Origin: Cyclospora cayetanensis | Taxonomy: Eukaryota > Apicomplexa > Conoidasida > Eucoccidiorida > Eimeriidae | Direction: 5' to 3' | DNA: 64,000 bases | Assembly (NCBI RefSeq): GCF_002999335.1 | Contig: NW_020312480.1 | Location: 124,001-188,000, forward strand | Shown: positions 45,601-57,335 of the stretch, piece by piece | Layout: every line of letters begins with the position of its first letter | Position numbering within the stretch: the stretch's first letter is position 1 | Program-made: the position numbers and the translations under genes | Notes under the pieces: generated by a model | Database searches by the model: none | Told to the model about the DNA's origin: nothing | What the model saw: the letters and a program-made list of their open reading frames with translations, nothing else

Positions 45601-46325
45601 TTGCGGAGGGATTATCTGCTGCAGCGTTTGCAGTGTAGTGTCCCCACCGATGCGGAATTTCGCAATAGTTGCCAGAGAGTCTATGTAGATGAAAGACGGG
45701 AAGGGCTGACTCTACGCTGCAGGAAAATTGAATATTGCATTTGCTGTGTTCGAGAGGACCAATTTCTTGGAGGTTTGCGGGGAGTTCCTAGTACGAGGTT
45801 CTGGTTTGAGCGCTGCTGCACCATAGCCTGCTTTGCGCATTGTGGCTTTGCACTCTATGTATTTGACAGGGCATGGCGATAGAGACTCGGAGACGTCTCA
45901 TTATGAGACTCCCACTCATGTTTTGCAAATGGAGGGATGCGGTGGTGTGTGCTTCTGGCACTGGGTGCAGCTGGCCGACAAGGACAGACGGGGAAGGTGT
46001 AACGCTCCAGCAAGCCTATGTGCCTGTTTGTAAAGCAGACGCGCATGGTTGAGGAACGTACAGCTGAATGTTCAGCTTGTTACTAGCCCAGGCAGCAGCA
46101 TTCTATGATAAATCTATGATGGTGGCTCGCACATTGGGGCCCTGCTGCTCATGCACCACTGCATGTGGAAACTGGGAGCTGCCGCAACTCAATTTGCCAA
46201 CCAGGTAGGCGGGGACCTCCGGGGGGCAAATGGAAAATCTGAGAATACAAAGGAGGGTTTATGGCAAGGTGGTTTCAAAAGAGCTCGCAACAGCAACAGC
46301 GCAAAGCTCGGACGAGAAGTCTGAG
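42603..46325. other. gene-poor interval; possible unassigned exons
   Basis: No gene can be established. It includes a short ATGC tetranucleotide run (42709-42729) and copy 2 of a diverged repeat (44085-44210). The most coding-like frame is 45562-45720 (plus), which starts MLDHTTYAAAVIELRRDYLL and continues through a charged helix, with possible further exon material at 45966-46000 (ADKDRRGR). I could not connect these pieces or assign a family. Two adjacent minus-strand frames (43570-43839, 43840-44208) lack any motif. The change from repeat-poor to CAG-rich DNA falls at the right edge. Confidence 0.35.
44085..44210 (+). repeat. diverged dispersed repeat, copy 2 (copy 1 at 34440-34570)
   Basis: Direct-orientation relative of 34440-34570. 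It carries ACTCCGAGCACTCGGAGT at 44115-44132 and the GTCTTCGTGTATTGAGCTAGTAGC tail. No coding capacity is conserved between the copies. Confidence 0.35.
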
Positions 46326-49300
46326 CTAGTCGCGTGGGGGACCGATACTGGGTGGCTGGTGCACAGACAGCTCGTGAAGAGCGCCTGTGGAAGCGGAAAT
46401 TCCTTGAGGCCCTTCTGCTGTAGAAGAACCTCGCAGCATTTCGTTCTCATCAGCCCTTCGCCGCTTGCAGCGCACAGGGCACTGCTGCCACTGAGGCGGA
46501 TCGGTGCTGAACTCGGCAACTGCCTCACTCGTGTAGCCGCAGCCACGCTTCTTGCCTGTTGGATTCGCTGCGTTCTGCTGCGGGTGTGTCTCTTGCAGCT
46601 GAGCCTCGTGCAGCGCAGACAGCAGCCCAGTAAACCTCTTTCGGATAGCCTCGTTCCGTCTCAGGTGCTCTGCAGTCATTTGCTCACCTTTCGACCTCGC
46701 TACTGCCTCGGCTGCCGCTTGTTGCAGTGTGAGAGCCACAGAGGTGAGGGAAGCCACCAGCATATCTCTCTGTCGCTTGCGCTGGAAGCTGCCCCTCCGC
46801 AAGCCCAGAGCCTGTTCATCTGCGTTCCACACCTTTCGAGCAGTTTCCGCGTGTGCTGCCGCCGCATGCAGCATCAGTTCTGCTGCTGTAGATGGGATTT
46901 TCGCTGTGGCGGTTCCCCCCCCCAATGTGTGCTCCTCCCATGCAGAGCCGCTGAAATTGCTGAACCTGAGTGCCTCCTTCGTGGGAGAGGCGTCTGGATG
47001 TAGGATCGCGGAAGACGAGGCAGGGCTGTCAGCTTCTGAGACTTGCTGCTGAAATCGCGGTGTCTCGGTGATCGTGCTCGTAGACTTCTGGCTGGCGCTT
47101 GTTAAGCGAGTCAGATCCTGGTGGTGCTGCTGCTGCAACAGCGCCGACCCCACATGGCAGCAGCACACTGCCTTCAAGTAAGACATCTCCGCTACCATCC
47201 GAGGCTCCCATCGCTCCACCAGATGGTGCTGCTGCAACAGCCGCTGCAGCAGCGGCAGCATCTGTATGGCCCTAGCAAACCGCCGCAGCAGCAATTCCAC
47301 CATTGCAACTCGCAGCTGGAGCTGCATGTACAGTGTAGAGTTATGATGCAGCAAAGCCGCCGTCGCTTCTCTCTGCAGCTGCGCAAGCAGCTCGACACCC
47401 ATGCTGCTGCCAATGCTGCTGGCACCCATGCTCGTTAGAGCATCAAGCTGCAGATCCAGTTGGAGCAGCAGCAGCACTTCTCTTTGGAAGGCTCCCTGGA
47501 AGCCGCACATGCATCCAGGAGCATCGGCGTCTACCGAGGCAACGACAAGCGCGGAAGGTTGCCGTTCTGGCCCCTTCGTGCAGCAGCAGCAGCGAAGCAG
47601 CCGCTGCAAGTGGAGCAGCGGCAGCTGCAGCTGCTGTGCTGCAGCAAGCAGCACGCTCTCCTTCAGCAGCAGCGCTCTAGAAGCGCATGGCGATGCAGCA
47701 GCAGCGGCAGCAGCAAACATTGGAGTCTCCATCCAGCCTCCGGATAGGATGGACCCTGGATACTCCCCGACAGCAGCAGCTGCAGCTGCTTGTGTCAGTG
47801 CGAACTCTCCGTCTGCGGCGGCTTTGTGCAGCCACAAAATCTGCATGTACACTTCTCTTTGGAAGGCAGACAAAAAATCCATGGTTTGCTGGGAAGGCGC
47901 CACAGCTGCTCCTGACGACGATGTCGGCGGCACGTGGGGTCCTATGGCATACAGCGGTGCATGGCTGCTGCTCCCGCAGCGGACTGCAGCAGCTTGTGCT
48001 GCAGAGAAAAGACTCCAGAGTCTGCTGGCGTGGTGTCTAGGGGCGAAGAGAGGCAGAGCCGAGCTCAAGACTTCCGACGGCAGCAGCTGCGGGCAGCTGC
48101 TGCTTGCCTGAAGCAGCAGCAGCAAAGCGGCTGCAGCCATGGCAGCGTCTAAGCCTGCGAGTGGCGCTGCACTCCCCAGCAAGTCCACCTCCGTTGAGAC
48201 AGTCGGAAGGCCGCTCATTCCGTCACGGCAGCTGGTGCAGCAGAAGCCGCTTTCGTCGGCGATGGGGGTAGAGCTGCTGCTGCAGGTGTTACTCGCGCAT
48301 TCTGTGCAGACTTCGCTGCCGACACTCCCCCCCCACGGCCAGACGAGCGAAGTCACTGTGTGTCGCAGCAACTGCAGCAGAAGAGGTCGCAGTTGCTGCA
48401 CGGCGGCTGCAGGGGGGCGCTGCTGCGGGCGGCACCATCTTCCTACCAGCACGTAGCAGCGCAAGAGCAGAACCTTGGTGCGCAGCTTGGCAGCAAGATG
48501 CTGCTGTTGGTGACGGCCGAAGAGCGCGTCTTTCAGCGGATCCCCCGGAATCGCTTCTCCCTCAGGAGCACTTCTCGTCGCACTGCGGGGGGTGCTGCCG
48601 CTTCCGCTGCTGCGTCTGCGCAAGACAGCGCCAGCTGAGCACACAAGCGCCATGAGACGCGCGCATGCATCCGAGATTTCCAGGAAGCAAGTGACTCTTT
48701 CGGAGGCGGCAGCCACAGCCGCGCCTGCTGCCGTCGCAGCTGCGCGCGGAGTGCAGCGCTGCAAAAGCGGCCGCCGCTGCACGCGCAAGGGGTCTGCGAG
48801 GAGTGGTGCCTCGAGCCGAAAGTCGGATGCCTCGGGAGCCTCTGCTCGGTGGGGTTCTTGGGGAGAGCCTGATGAGGCTCTCGCGCCGAGCGGTTTGCGC
48901 AGCTGGTAGCCAGGTGCAAGGAGTCGCGCGTTGGAGACTGCTTTCGCGTCGGGCGAGGCGTCCAGACGCTTCGTGCAGCCTGCAAGCCGGAAGGGGTCTG
49001 CTGCATCTGCAGTCGCCAGGAGCAGTCCTGCTGCTGCCGCAGCAGCAGCGGCGTCTGCAGCTGCTGCTCCGGCAGCTGCAGCGGCAGCCGCTTGGTGCCT
49101 CGAGAGCTCCCTGAAAGGCAAGGAAGAGCCCTCGTTCCTGCGGAGACTGCCGAAAGGTAGACCACGCATGGAGGCGCATGCATGCGCCTCGCCGTTTCCG
49201 CCGGGGGTCGATGTCGCTGCTGGGGCTGCAGAAGGCACTTCTGGCAGCTGCGAAGCGGCTGCCAGGGGGATCCAGCTCGCAGCCTGCTGCTCTCGGGGCT

Positions 49301-51373
49301 GGGGGGGCTGCAGATTTCGCGCGAGGCGATGTCGCAGTTCCTCCAGATGCCGCATGCAACCCTGCAACTGCTGCACCAGCGGCGTGGACGGCCTTGTCTG
49401 TTGCCGTTGCTGCTGCGGCGAAATGGGGTCCTCTTCTTCCTCTCGCTGCTCTTCTTCCTCTGGCTGCTCTTCTTCCTCTCGCTGCTCTTTGTGCCCTCGT
49501 TGCTGCTGTCGCTGCTCTGCTCCGTAGGCGGCGAGGTCGAGCTGGACGCCGTGGACGGCTTCTTTCAGCGACTGCAGGAGCCGCGTGGGGTCTGTCGCAA
49601 GCTGCCTTACCAGGTGAGGCTGACTGTTCAACAGCAGCGCAAGATGGAGGGAAACCGTTGCAACAGCATTCAGAGAAAGAAGCAAAGGCCACTGCAGCTT
49701 GCCCCTTTGCAGAGACAAAAATATTCCTGTGGAAGTCTCTGCCGCTGCCGCTGGTGTACACCGCGACTGCCCGCAGCCAGCAGCAGCAGCAGCTGCTGCT
49801 GCTGCTCTTGCTGCCGTAGCTGCTGCTCTTTGGCTGGCTGCAGTGTTCGCGGCTGCGCACAATCCAAATGCCCCCCCCCCGCAGCTCGACGCGGCTGCGC
49901 CTGCTGCAACTCTCGGAGTCGCTACACTGAAACCTTGGGGCAGAGCTGCTGCCGCCTCTGGAAAGCCTCCTGTAAGCTCCAGCAACACGACTGCATGTCG
50001 CAAAGCGAGAAGCAGCAGCTGCAAAGCAGCGTAGTGATTGCGACTCCCAAGTTGCAGCAAGGCAGCAGCCAGAGCCAGCGAGCAAGCAGCACCGCTGCCG
50101 TCACTTCCTTGCACCATTTTGCTGCAAACAAAAAAGGTCATACGCACTAAATTACACTTAACCAAACACACACACACACATACACATGACTCGCACTAGA
50201 CACGTGTTGCAGCAAGCTCCTACAGCCGCCCCTTCAAGTCTTTGCTGATGGGCAATCCTTGGCGTTATCCTTCCTCTCTCTCTCTCCATTCCTCTACCTC
50301 TCTCTCTTTCTCTAGTCCTCTTTCTCTCCCTCTCTATCCGTCTCTCTTCATTCCTCTTTCTCTCTCTCTCTCTATCCGTCTCTCTCTAGTCCTCTTTCTC
50401 TCTATCCGTCTCTCTCTAGTCCTCTTTCTCTCTCTCTCTATCCGTCTCTCTCTAGTCCTCTTTCTCTCTCTCTCTATCCGTCTCTCTCTAGTCCTCTTTC
50501 TCTCTCTCTCTATCCGTCTCTCTCTAGTCCTCTTTCTCTCTCTCTATCCGTCTCTCTCTATTCCTCTTTCTCTCTCTCTCTCTATCCGTCTCTCTCTATT
50601 CCTCTTTCTCTCTCTCTCTATCCGTCTCTCTCTAGTCCTCTTTCTCTCTCTCTCTCTATCCGTCTCTCTCTATTCCTCTTTCTCTATCCCTATCCCTCTC
50701 TCTCTCCCTCTCTCTATCCTTCTTCTCCCTCTTTCTCTCTTCAACGACCAGAAAGAGCGTGGCGAACGCTGCAGCCACACACGGGCAGCACCTCCCGATA
50801 GCAGCAGCGACTTTCTGCTTACCCTGCGGCAAGCGCAGCCTCCTCCAAACGCCCCATACGCAGCAAGACGGCGAACGCATTCATATGGATTTGCTGCTGC
50901 AAGGAAACAGCCATCTGCTTCTCACGGCTGCTGTTGGTGCCGCCGTCGTTGCCGCTAGGAGAGCTGCTGCTGTCGGCTGCATGCGGAAGACTGTGCAGTG
51001 CTACCGGCAGCAAGCCTGCAGCAGGCGCAGTTGCAGCACTCTGAAGGCCAAGCGATAGCCATGCAGGTTCTGCAGCTTTTATCGCTGCCTCCACGAGATC
51101 AGAAGACCATTGGGTTCCTCCAGCGACGGCTGCAGCCGCTGCAGCCGTGGCTGCTGCTGTCAGTTCGAGCTCGTTGGCGAGCTCTAGCGCCTCTTCGCCT
51201 CCCCCATGCTCGAGCAACAGGCGTTGATGCATCAAAGCAGACGGACAGCAACGGCCAGATTCCTCTTCACGACGCTCCATTTGCCGTCGCTGCAGCTCTT
51301 TCAGCAGCTCGAGGCTGTCGTGAAATGGTAATCCGTGAGACAGCCAAATCGATAGCACATCTCCGCCTCCCGG
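46326..51373 (-). CDS. very large Ala/Leu/Gln-rich helical (TPR-like) protein, two visible 3' exons; 5' end not traced
   Basis: Two exons join in phase: 51373-50823 (entered through CGCTGCAG) and 50121-46326 (entered through a strong TTTGTTTGCAG), giving about 1,448 residues to the stop. The junction reads RLEEAALAAG-KMVQGSDG. The protein is dominated by amphipathic helices with repeated motifs of TPR/solenoid type (FHDSLELLKELQRRQ, LLRMGRLEEAALAAGK, HYAALQLLLLALRHAVVLLE, MVELLLRRFARAIQMLPLLQ), broken by Ala, Gln, Glu and Ser runs encoded by CAG/GCA repeats. It ends with basic NLS-like clusters (KKRGC, RCKRRR). The layout faintly recalls anaphase-promoting-complex subunit 5, but no diagnostic motif is present. 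The 702-bp intron contains a CT minisatellite. Further 5' exons probably lie beyond the 51515-52140 minisatellite. The plus-strand frames over this locus are shadows. Confidence 0.65.
50266..50745. repeat. CT-rich minisatellite, unit about 34-38 bp
   Basis: Around a dozen variants of CTCTCTCTATCCGTCTCTCTC + TAGTCCTCTTT (or TATTCCTCTTT) are arranged head to tail. The tract lies entirely inside the 702-bp intron (50122-50822) of the large minus-strand gene, so in the transcript it is a GA-rich purine tract, which might influence splicing or form unusual structure. Confidence 0.9.
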
Positions 51374-51514
51374 CTGCAGCGGTCATCAAACAGTACAAAT
51401 GCGCTTTGAAAGTATGTATGTGTATAGGTATGTATAAAATATACGGATATATATTATACTTCATTTAGGAATCATAAATGTTGACAGGAGGCGATGGTTG
51501 TCTATCCTCACTCT

Positions 51515-52140
51515 GTGCGTATGTGAATGTGTATGTGTATTTAAATGTGAATGTGAATGTGTATGTGAATGTGTATTTAAATGTGAATGTGCATGTGTAT
51601 GTGTATTTAAATGTGAATGTGCATGTGTATTTAAATGTGAATGTGCATGTGCATGTGTATTTAAATGTGTATGTGTATGTGTATTTAAATGTGAATGTGA
51701 ATGTGCATGTGTATTTAAAAGTGAATGTGAATGTGTATGTGAATGTGCATTTAAAAGTGAATGTGTATTTAAATGTGAATGTGCATGTGTATTTAAAAGT
51801 GAATGTGAATGTGTATGTGAATGTGTATTTAAATGTGAATGTGTATGTGAATGTGTATTTAAAAGTGAATGTGCATGTGTATGTGTATTTAAATGTGAAT
51901 GTGAATGTGTATTTAAATGTGAATGTGTATTTAAATGTGAATGTGCATGTGCATGTGTATTTAAATGTGTATGTGTATGTGTATTTAAATGTGAATGTGA
52001 ATGTGCATGTGTATTTAAAAGTGAATGTGAATGTGTCTTTAAATGTGAATGTGTATTTAAATGTGAATGTGTATTTAAATGTGAATGTGCATGTGTATGT
52101 GTATTTAAATGTGCATGTGTATGTGTACGTGTATGTGTTG
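51515..52140. repeat. TG-rich minisatellite built from GTGTATTTAAATGTGAAT-type units
   Basis: About 620 bp of interleaved GTGTATTTAAA, TGTGAATG and TGTGCATG hexamer-derived blocks, with higher-order repeats of 60-120 bp. It contains no stop codon in two plus-strand and two minus-strand frames, so it creates long spurious open frames (Asn-Val-Tyr, Cys-Glu, His-Thr, Phe-Lys-Tyr-Thr patterns). It lies upstream of the first traced exon of the large minus-strand gene, probably within an intron. Confidence 0.9.
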
Positions 52141-53657
52141 TGAATGTGAATTGGGGAGGAGGGGTCAGTGGACATCCGAGGCGCAAATGGATGTCGAGAC
52201 AGCCGCACGGCAGGACCATAAGAAGTTGGGGAGGATTCTGACCTCTTTCGCCACTTTGCTGCACTGCGTTGCGATAGTTTGGTAGCTCGAAGCATCGAAG
52301 CTGCAGCAGCAGCAGCTGCAGTGGCGGCATCTCACGTTAGCAGGGTCCATAACCTGATGGACGAGGCGCAAGCGGCACTTCTGCTGATCATGGCTGCTCC
52401 ACGAGGCAGCGTTGATGCAGCGAACGCAAGGGGAGATGACGGTTGCCATGTCGAGCAGCTGCTGCATCCCATCAGCAGTCTCTGCAAGCTGCTCTGTTGT
52501 AGCGTGTTGCTGTTGCATCGTTGATCCTGCAGCTTGAGCGGCAGCTGCTGCCATCCGCCTGCTGCCGTGGCTAAAAAGATTTGCAGTGGTGCGCATGGGG
52601 AGGCTGGTTATGCAGTTGCAATCCTCTAGACCGAGTGCTGCCCTTAGACAGCAGCTGCTGGCGCTGATGGTAATACCACAACATTGGCGTTTAAATTCCG
52701 GCTGCAAGTGCAAGTGCTGCAAGTGCAAGTGCTGCAAGTGCTGCTGTTGCAGCTGTTGCAGGGTGTGCTGCCACGGAAATGTGGTCTGAAGAGGCGCTTT
52801 GAGAAAGCCTCATGTCCACTCCATGATGGTGTGAGGGTTTCGCCGTTCGCGTTGCCGCTGTCTTGAGTGTTGCCGTAGACCTCCTGCCGACAGTCCTGCT
52901 GCACGGAAAGAAGAAAACTCCGTAGTGGAACGCTCGGAGTGTTGACTTTAAGGTTCCTTGTTGCTCCTGCAGAGGGAAATGGGGTGTTGCTACGAAAAAC
53001 GCGGGGATCTGGCGGCAGCGGGAAGCTGCAGCGGCAGCTGTAACGACAGCTGCAGCAGTTTGTGCAGAGCGGGTGTTGCAGTGCAGTGAGTGGCGGCAAG
53101 GACGCGCGCTGTGTCTTCTACTTGCACTCACACACGAGCAGCACACCTAATAGCGCGAAGGAGGCGGTTCTGACGCTTATCTGAGAGGGCTGAGTTTGTT
53201 GCGACCGCTGCAGGAGCATCGCTTGCTGCAAGGGAGGTTGTGCTGCGTCTCTCGCAGCTGCCTCCGCAGTCAGACTGGTCGCTTGAATGACAGTTTAAAG
53301 CGGTAACGACTTTTGCGGTTGGCGCGGCTCCGCTCAAAAGAACTTGTTACGTCGTTTTCTGTAGGGGCTGTGTGTGGCAAGCATCAGCGGCACATGCGTT
53401 GCGGCGCTCAAACGGCCTGGATAATACTCCGTCCTTAGACGCAGTCGAGGCGATAGCAGTGAGAACATTTTTGTGCCTTCTAGGAGGCCGTTCGTTCGAA
53501 AGAAGCTCGCGCAACCACGGCAGCCGCAGTATCACAGACCACCGACCCCACCACCATCACCACCATCACCTCGGGCAGCAGCCCTGCGGCTCCGACGCTC
53601 TTTCGCTTCGCTGCTGCTGCTGCGCTGCTCGCGCAGAGATATTCCGGCGTTGGCTGA
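52141..53657. other. probable 5' exons of the large minus-strand gene and divergent promoter region
   Basis: Minus-strand open frames at 52165-52737 and 52644-53146 contain helical, Gln/Ala-rich stretches (TTEQLAETADGMQQLLDMA) and look like 5' exons of the gene ending at 46326. I could not fix start, donor or acceptor sites. A likely exon ends near 52251 (GCGAAAGAG|GTCAG on the minus strand). From about 53340 to 53850 the sequence should contain the divergent promoters of this gene and of the DCC1-like gene. Confidence 0.35.
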
Positions 53658-53849
53658 TTGTTCCTACGCTTTTTCTTCGGAAACACAAGTTTTTCTGCTG
53701 TATCTGAATACGCAAAGGGCTACTTGCCCGAGAGCTTCTCTCCGCAGTCGCCTCTAAACACCCCGCCGCATGCCCGCCCGCCGTCCATACACACCGACAC
53801 AGAGAGCGAGAGCAGAACGTCTGCAACGGCGAAACAAGGCGCACATGCG

Positions 53850-54323
53850 ATGCCTCCAACACCCTTGGGGTCCTTAGCGGCCACTGAAGGCGCAGCTTTT
53901 GAGGCTGCAATGCCAGAAAGTGGACGCATGTCAGACGCTGCCGACGGAGGGGTCCCCCCTCTAACTTTATCGACAGCGATTCTTTGGCCTGAGGAGGGCG
54001 CTGTGGATACGAGCCTCTGTCTTCTGGACTTGCAAGTCTGTAAATGCACGAAGCTGGAGGGTCGTGCTGCCGTTTTTGCAGCCTCTGACAGGCGCATCAG
54101 CAAGTTTTCTCTGGCCTTCTGTCTGTTGCTGCGCCTCGTGAGGTGTATGTGCTGTGCGCGCCTCCTCTGCACGGCATGTCGATGCCGGACGCAGTCGCAG
54201 TTAGTGCGTGTCTGTCTGTGTGTGCGTGCGTTTCTGCAGGGTGAAGCTCTCCTGGCCGTTCAAGAATCTCCTGCAGCCGCTGCAAAGCTCTTGTCCCTTC
54301 AATATTCCCCCGAAACAGCAGCT

Positions 54324-54367
<44 letters not shown>

Positions 54368-57335
54368 TTCGAGATGCGAACTTTGGGGCCTCGTGCTGTG
54401 GCCGTCTGCTGCTGCTGCTGCCGATGGCAGCAGCGGCTCTTGCGTTCTGCAGGTAGGAGGAGACTGCATACAGGGGAAAGCTGCTCCCTTTAGATCCGCG
54501 ACTGGATCTGGAGCTCTCGCGGTGCTAAGGAGGGTTCGTCGGCGCCTGCAGCTGGACTTGGCAGGCTGCGAATACACCGCATCCGATGCTGCCGACGGGG
54601 GTGCAGAAGAGACAGCCGCGTGGGAGCTTCACGGGGCAGTCGAGACAACTGTCTCCTTCTGCGATCCCCCCACCCTCAATCCCTATAGGGAAGCCTTTGC
54701 CGCACAGGCTGCTGGCTTGCCCTCGCAGCAGCAGCCGCACGGCTCGTCAGCAGCTGCGGCTGCCGCTACGGCAGCCGATGGGGCGCAGAGTGACGCCGTG
54801 TGGCTTGTCGCCCCCTCTCCCCAGCTGCCGCACATGCAGGGAGCCTGGCAGCTGCTTCAGCTCGACAACTTGCTGCGGGAGGAGCTGCAGCGACACGCGA
54901 AACGGCCTGGAAAGCAGCGGCTGCTGCTGCTGAAGGGTCGACCTGCTGCCTTGCCGCCTCCGGCTACATCTGCACAGATGTGGGTAGAAGGCGAGGCGTT
55001 GCTCTGCAGCAGCACCAGCAGTTTCCTCGTCTCTCGCAACACAGTCGACGGGGAGATCCTTATTGGCTGCAGAGCCTCAGACAGAGCAGGAGCTTCGGAG
55101 GGAGCTGCAGGCATGAGCGTTGATCATGAGGGGTGTTTCGACAACGACACTATCACCCCCGACAGCAGCAGCAGCAGCAAGCGCCGGAACGGCGTGACAG
55201 TTGTGGGAGTTTGCCGCTCAGTACTGCAGTTAGAGCGCGTGCGAGGACGCGTATACCAGGTGCACCAGTTGCTGCAGCTGCCACTGCAGCACCTGCTGTC
55301 CGTACACCCGGAGGCAGTGCCAAGAGCAGCAGCTGCCGTAGCAAGCCGCACAGTCCTCCCGTCTGCAGTGCTGCTGCAGCAGGTTCAAGCCTCGCCAGCG
55401 GAGACAGCAGCAGTGCTGCTAGGCGATCCTCGGCTGTCTTGCGTGCAGCCTTTTGCGCGAGCAGCAGCAGCAGCAGCAAGCCCACCAAGTGTATCGCCAC
55501 TTCAGAGCGACCAGCAGAAGCAGACGGAGCAGCAGCGTGTCGGGGGATTGCTGCAGCATCTGCCACCCTTGTGGGGATCTCTGCCTCCGTCTTCTTCTTG
55601 CGCACTTCTTTACGATCCGCGTGTTAGGGGGTATTTCTCAGCATCTGGCAGCGAACTGCGCAGCTGGATTCTCCGCATCATGGACTGCCTTGCCTTGAGC
55701 AGCGGCAGCCTCGGCAGCAGCAGCGGAGGTTTCACAGTTGGTTCGGCTGTTGATGCCCTTGCTGCCTGCTTACGCAAGCACGACTTGAGCATTCCGGGCC
55801 TGTGGATTGACACCGGAGCGTCTTCAGAAGTTTCGGAAGATGCTGATGCAAGCTCTCTCGAGAGTGGCGACATCCCCCTCACGCCAGGCTTGTTGCTGCA
55901 GCTGCTCCGCTACTTCTGTGACTTGCAGTTTCCCCACCTCTCGAGCAGTGCCTTTCCCACGTGCTTCGGAGACTCTTGCCCGCTGCTGGTGCTGCAGAAT
56001 GCAGGAGAAAGTGCAGGAGCGTCACATGCGGGAGAGGATCTCGTGGAGATGCTGAGGCGCCTCGAAGAGGTCCTCGACGATCCGCAAGCTGCGCGACAGG
56101 CGACTGCAGCAGTCAATCTTCTCAAGCTGCATGCGCTGCTGGCGGAGGAGGTAGCCGAGACTTTGGGCGTGCAGGTGCCGCTGCAGTACGGCGTCTTCTT
56201 CGCCGCGTCTGCACCTGTCAGTGTCGTAGACGCGAAGGCATTCTGCGTGGAGCTTGGAAAGCGCTGGCAGCAGCAAGTACCCCTCCGGATCATGCAGTGG
56301 GGAACTTCCCATCTAGCCAGCCACGTTGCAGCGTTGCAGTCTGTAGCTCGCGCTATTGTTGCCGCTGAGGGCGAAGAGCAGCAGCAGCAGCAGCAGCAGC
56401 AAGCGGTAGATGCTCTTCTGCTTGCAGTTGCTAGCCACGTTCCCCTGGTGGCCCTTTGGCTTCACCTGCAGCAGCTGCAGCAGACACCGGCTGCTGCCCT
56501 CTCGGCAGATGCTCTGCTGCACTGCTGCACCTATGGATATCCAGATATGCGCACTGACTTCGCACAGAGTGCGCTGCTGCAGCAAGCGCGGCCTAAGTGT
56601 CTTCTGTACCCCAACCGATCCTTGGAGGAAGAAGCTGCTGGGGAAGAGGCAGCCGCAGCCTTTGCTCGCATTATGGGCGCCGCCGCAGTAGCAGCCACAG
56701 TCCCCACACGCGACAGTCGGAACCCCACTGCGCTCGAGTCTCTCCTTCCGAATGCGGAAGAAAGGAAGGCTTTTATGCGAGGCATGCTGCTGTCTCCCCT
56801 TCGCGGATCCTTTGTCGCCGTGGAGGGCCAGCTTCTGCGACTGCCAACCGCATCGCTGCCACTGACCCTCCGGGAACGTCTCGTTGCGCTGTTTTCTACA
56901 AAAACAGTTTGGCGTGAAGAGGAGCTGCAGCCGCTGCTAACAGCCTGCCGGTTCAGCTATGTTCAGAAACAGGTATGTGGTGGAAGGGGCGCAAGACGGC
57001 GCGAAGCCGCCTTTTTCTGGCTGTTGGCAACGCTCACCCCAAGCATCCTGCTACGTCCAGCGCTGCCACTGTTTTCTGAAGGGGTGACTCGGGAGCACGC
57101 AGGGGCTTCTCCAGGCACGGCATATTAGCGCGCTGAGTGCAGAATTCAATTGCTAGTCGGTGTGCTGCGGCGGATGCTGCTGCAGGATTTGGCTGTGGAA
57201 TTGGGGGGACCCCCTGCTGGCTACTGTTTCGTGTATCAGACGGAACTGTCTCCCAAATCGAAGGAGCAAGTTACTGCCTATAGGGCGCGAAACGTTCCAT
57301 TGCCCTACTGGGATCTTGACGAAGATCCGAACTAG
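53850..57335 (+). CDS. large Gln/Ala-rich protein with weak similarity to sister-chromatid cohesion protein DCC1
   Basis: The chosen start is ATG 53850 (MPPTPLGSLAATEG), although the frame is open upstream to about 53658. A phase-0 intron probably removes 54036-54239 (TTGCAA|GTCTGT ... TTTCTGCAG), because that segment translates to Cys/Arg-rich nonsense. The main exon runs to the CAG|GTATGTG donor at 56970, then an exon from 57187 ends at the TAG at 57335 (NVPLPYWDLDEDPN). Two blocks suggest the DCC1 fold. The first is WQLLQLDNLLREELQ...KQRLLLLKGRPA...EGEALLCSSTSSF (about nt 54845-55045), comparable to the LLEL...L.IKG...AVLCT..KT core. The second is a C-terminal LRERLVALFSTKTVWREEEL-QPLL (near 56865-56935), comparable to the RF..LF..R.KW..EEI.PYL helix-turn-helix. 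DCC1 acts in the alternative Ctf18 clamp loader. It is more than twice the usual length because of insertions and Gln, Ala and Ser runs. Tentative call. Confidence 0.6.
54327..54365 (+). repeat. CAG repeat encoding Gln13
   Basis: Thirteen consecutive CAG codons in frame in the DCC1-like gene. A second run of eight CAG/CAA codons is at 56379-56402 in the same gene. Such uninterrupted CAG tracts are characteristic of Eimeria coding regions and are likely to be length-polymorphic. Confidence 0.95.

Noticed and set aside
46230..47003. 257-codon plus-strand frame and other plus or alternative minus frames over 46-50 kb
   Set aside because: CAG-type repeats keep several frames open; the 1,265-codon minus frame with consistent splicing is the better explanation.
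51461..52330. 289-codon and 276-codon minus frames and 221/247-codon plus frames made of dipeptide-like repeats
   Set aside because: They are produced by the minisatellite, which lacks stop codons in several frames; the translations are pure repeat.
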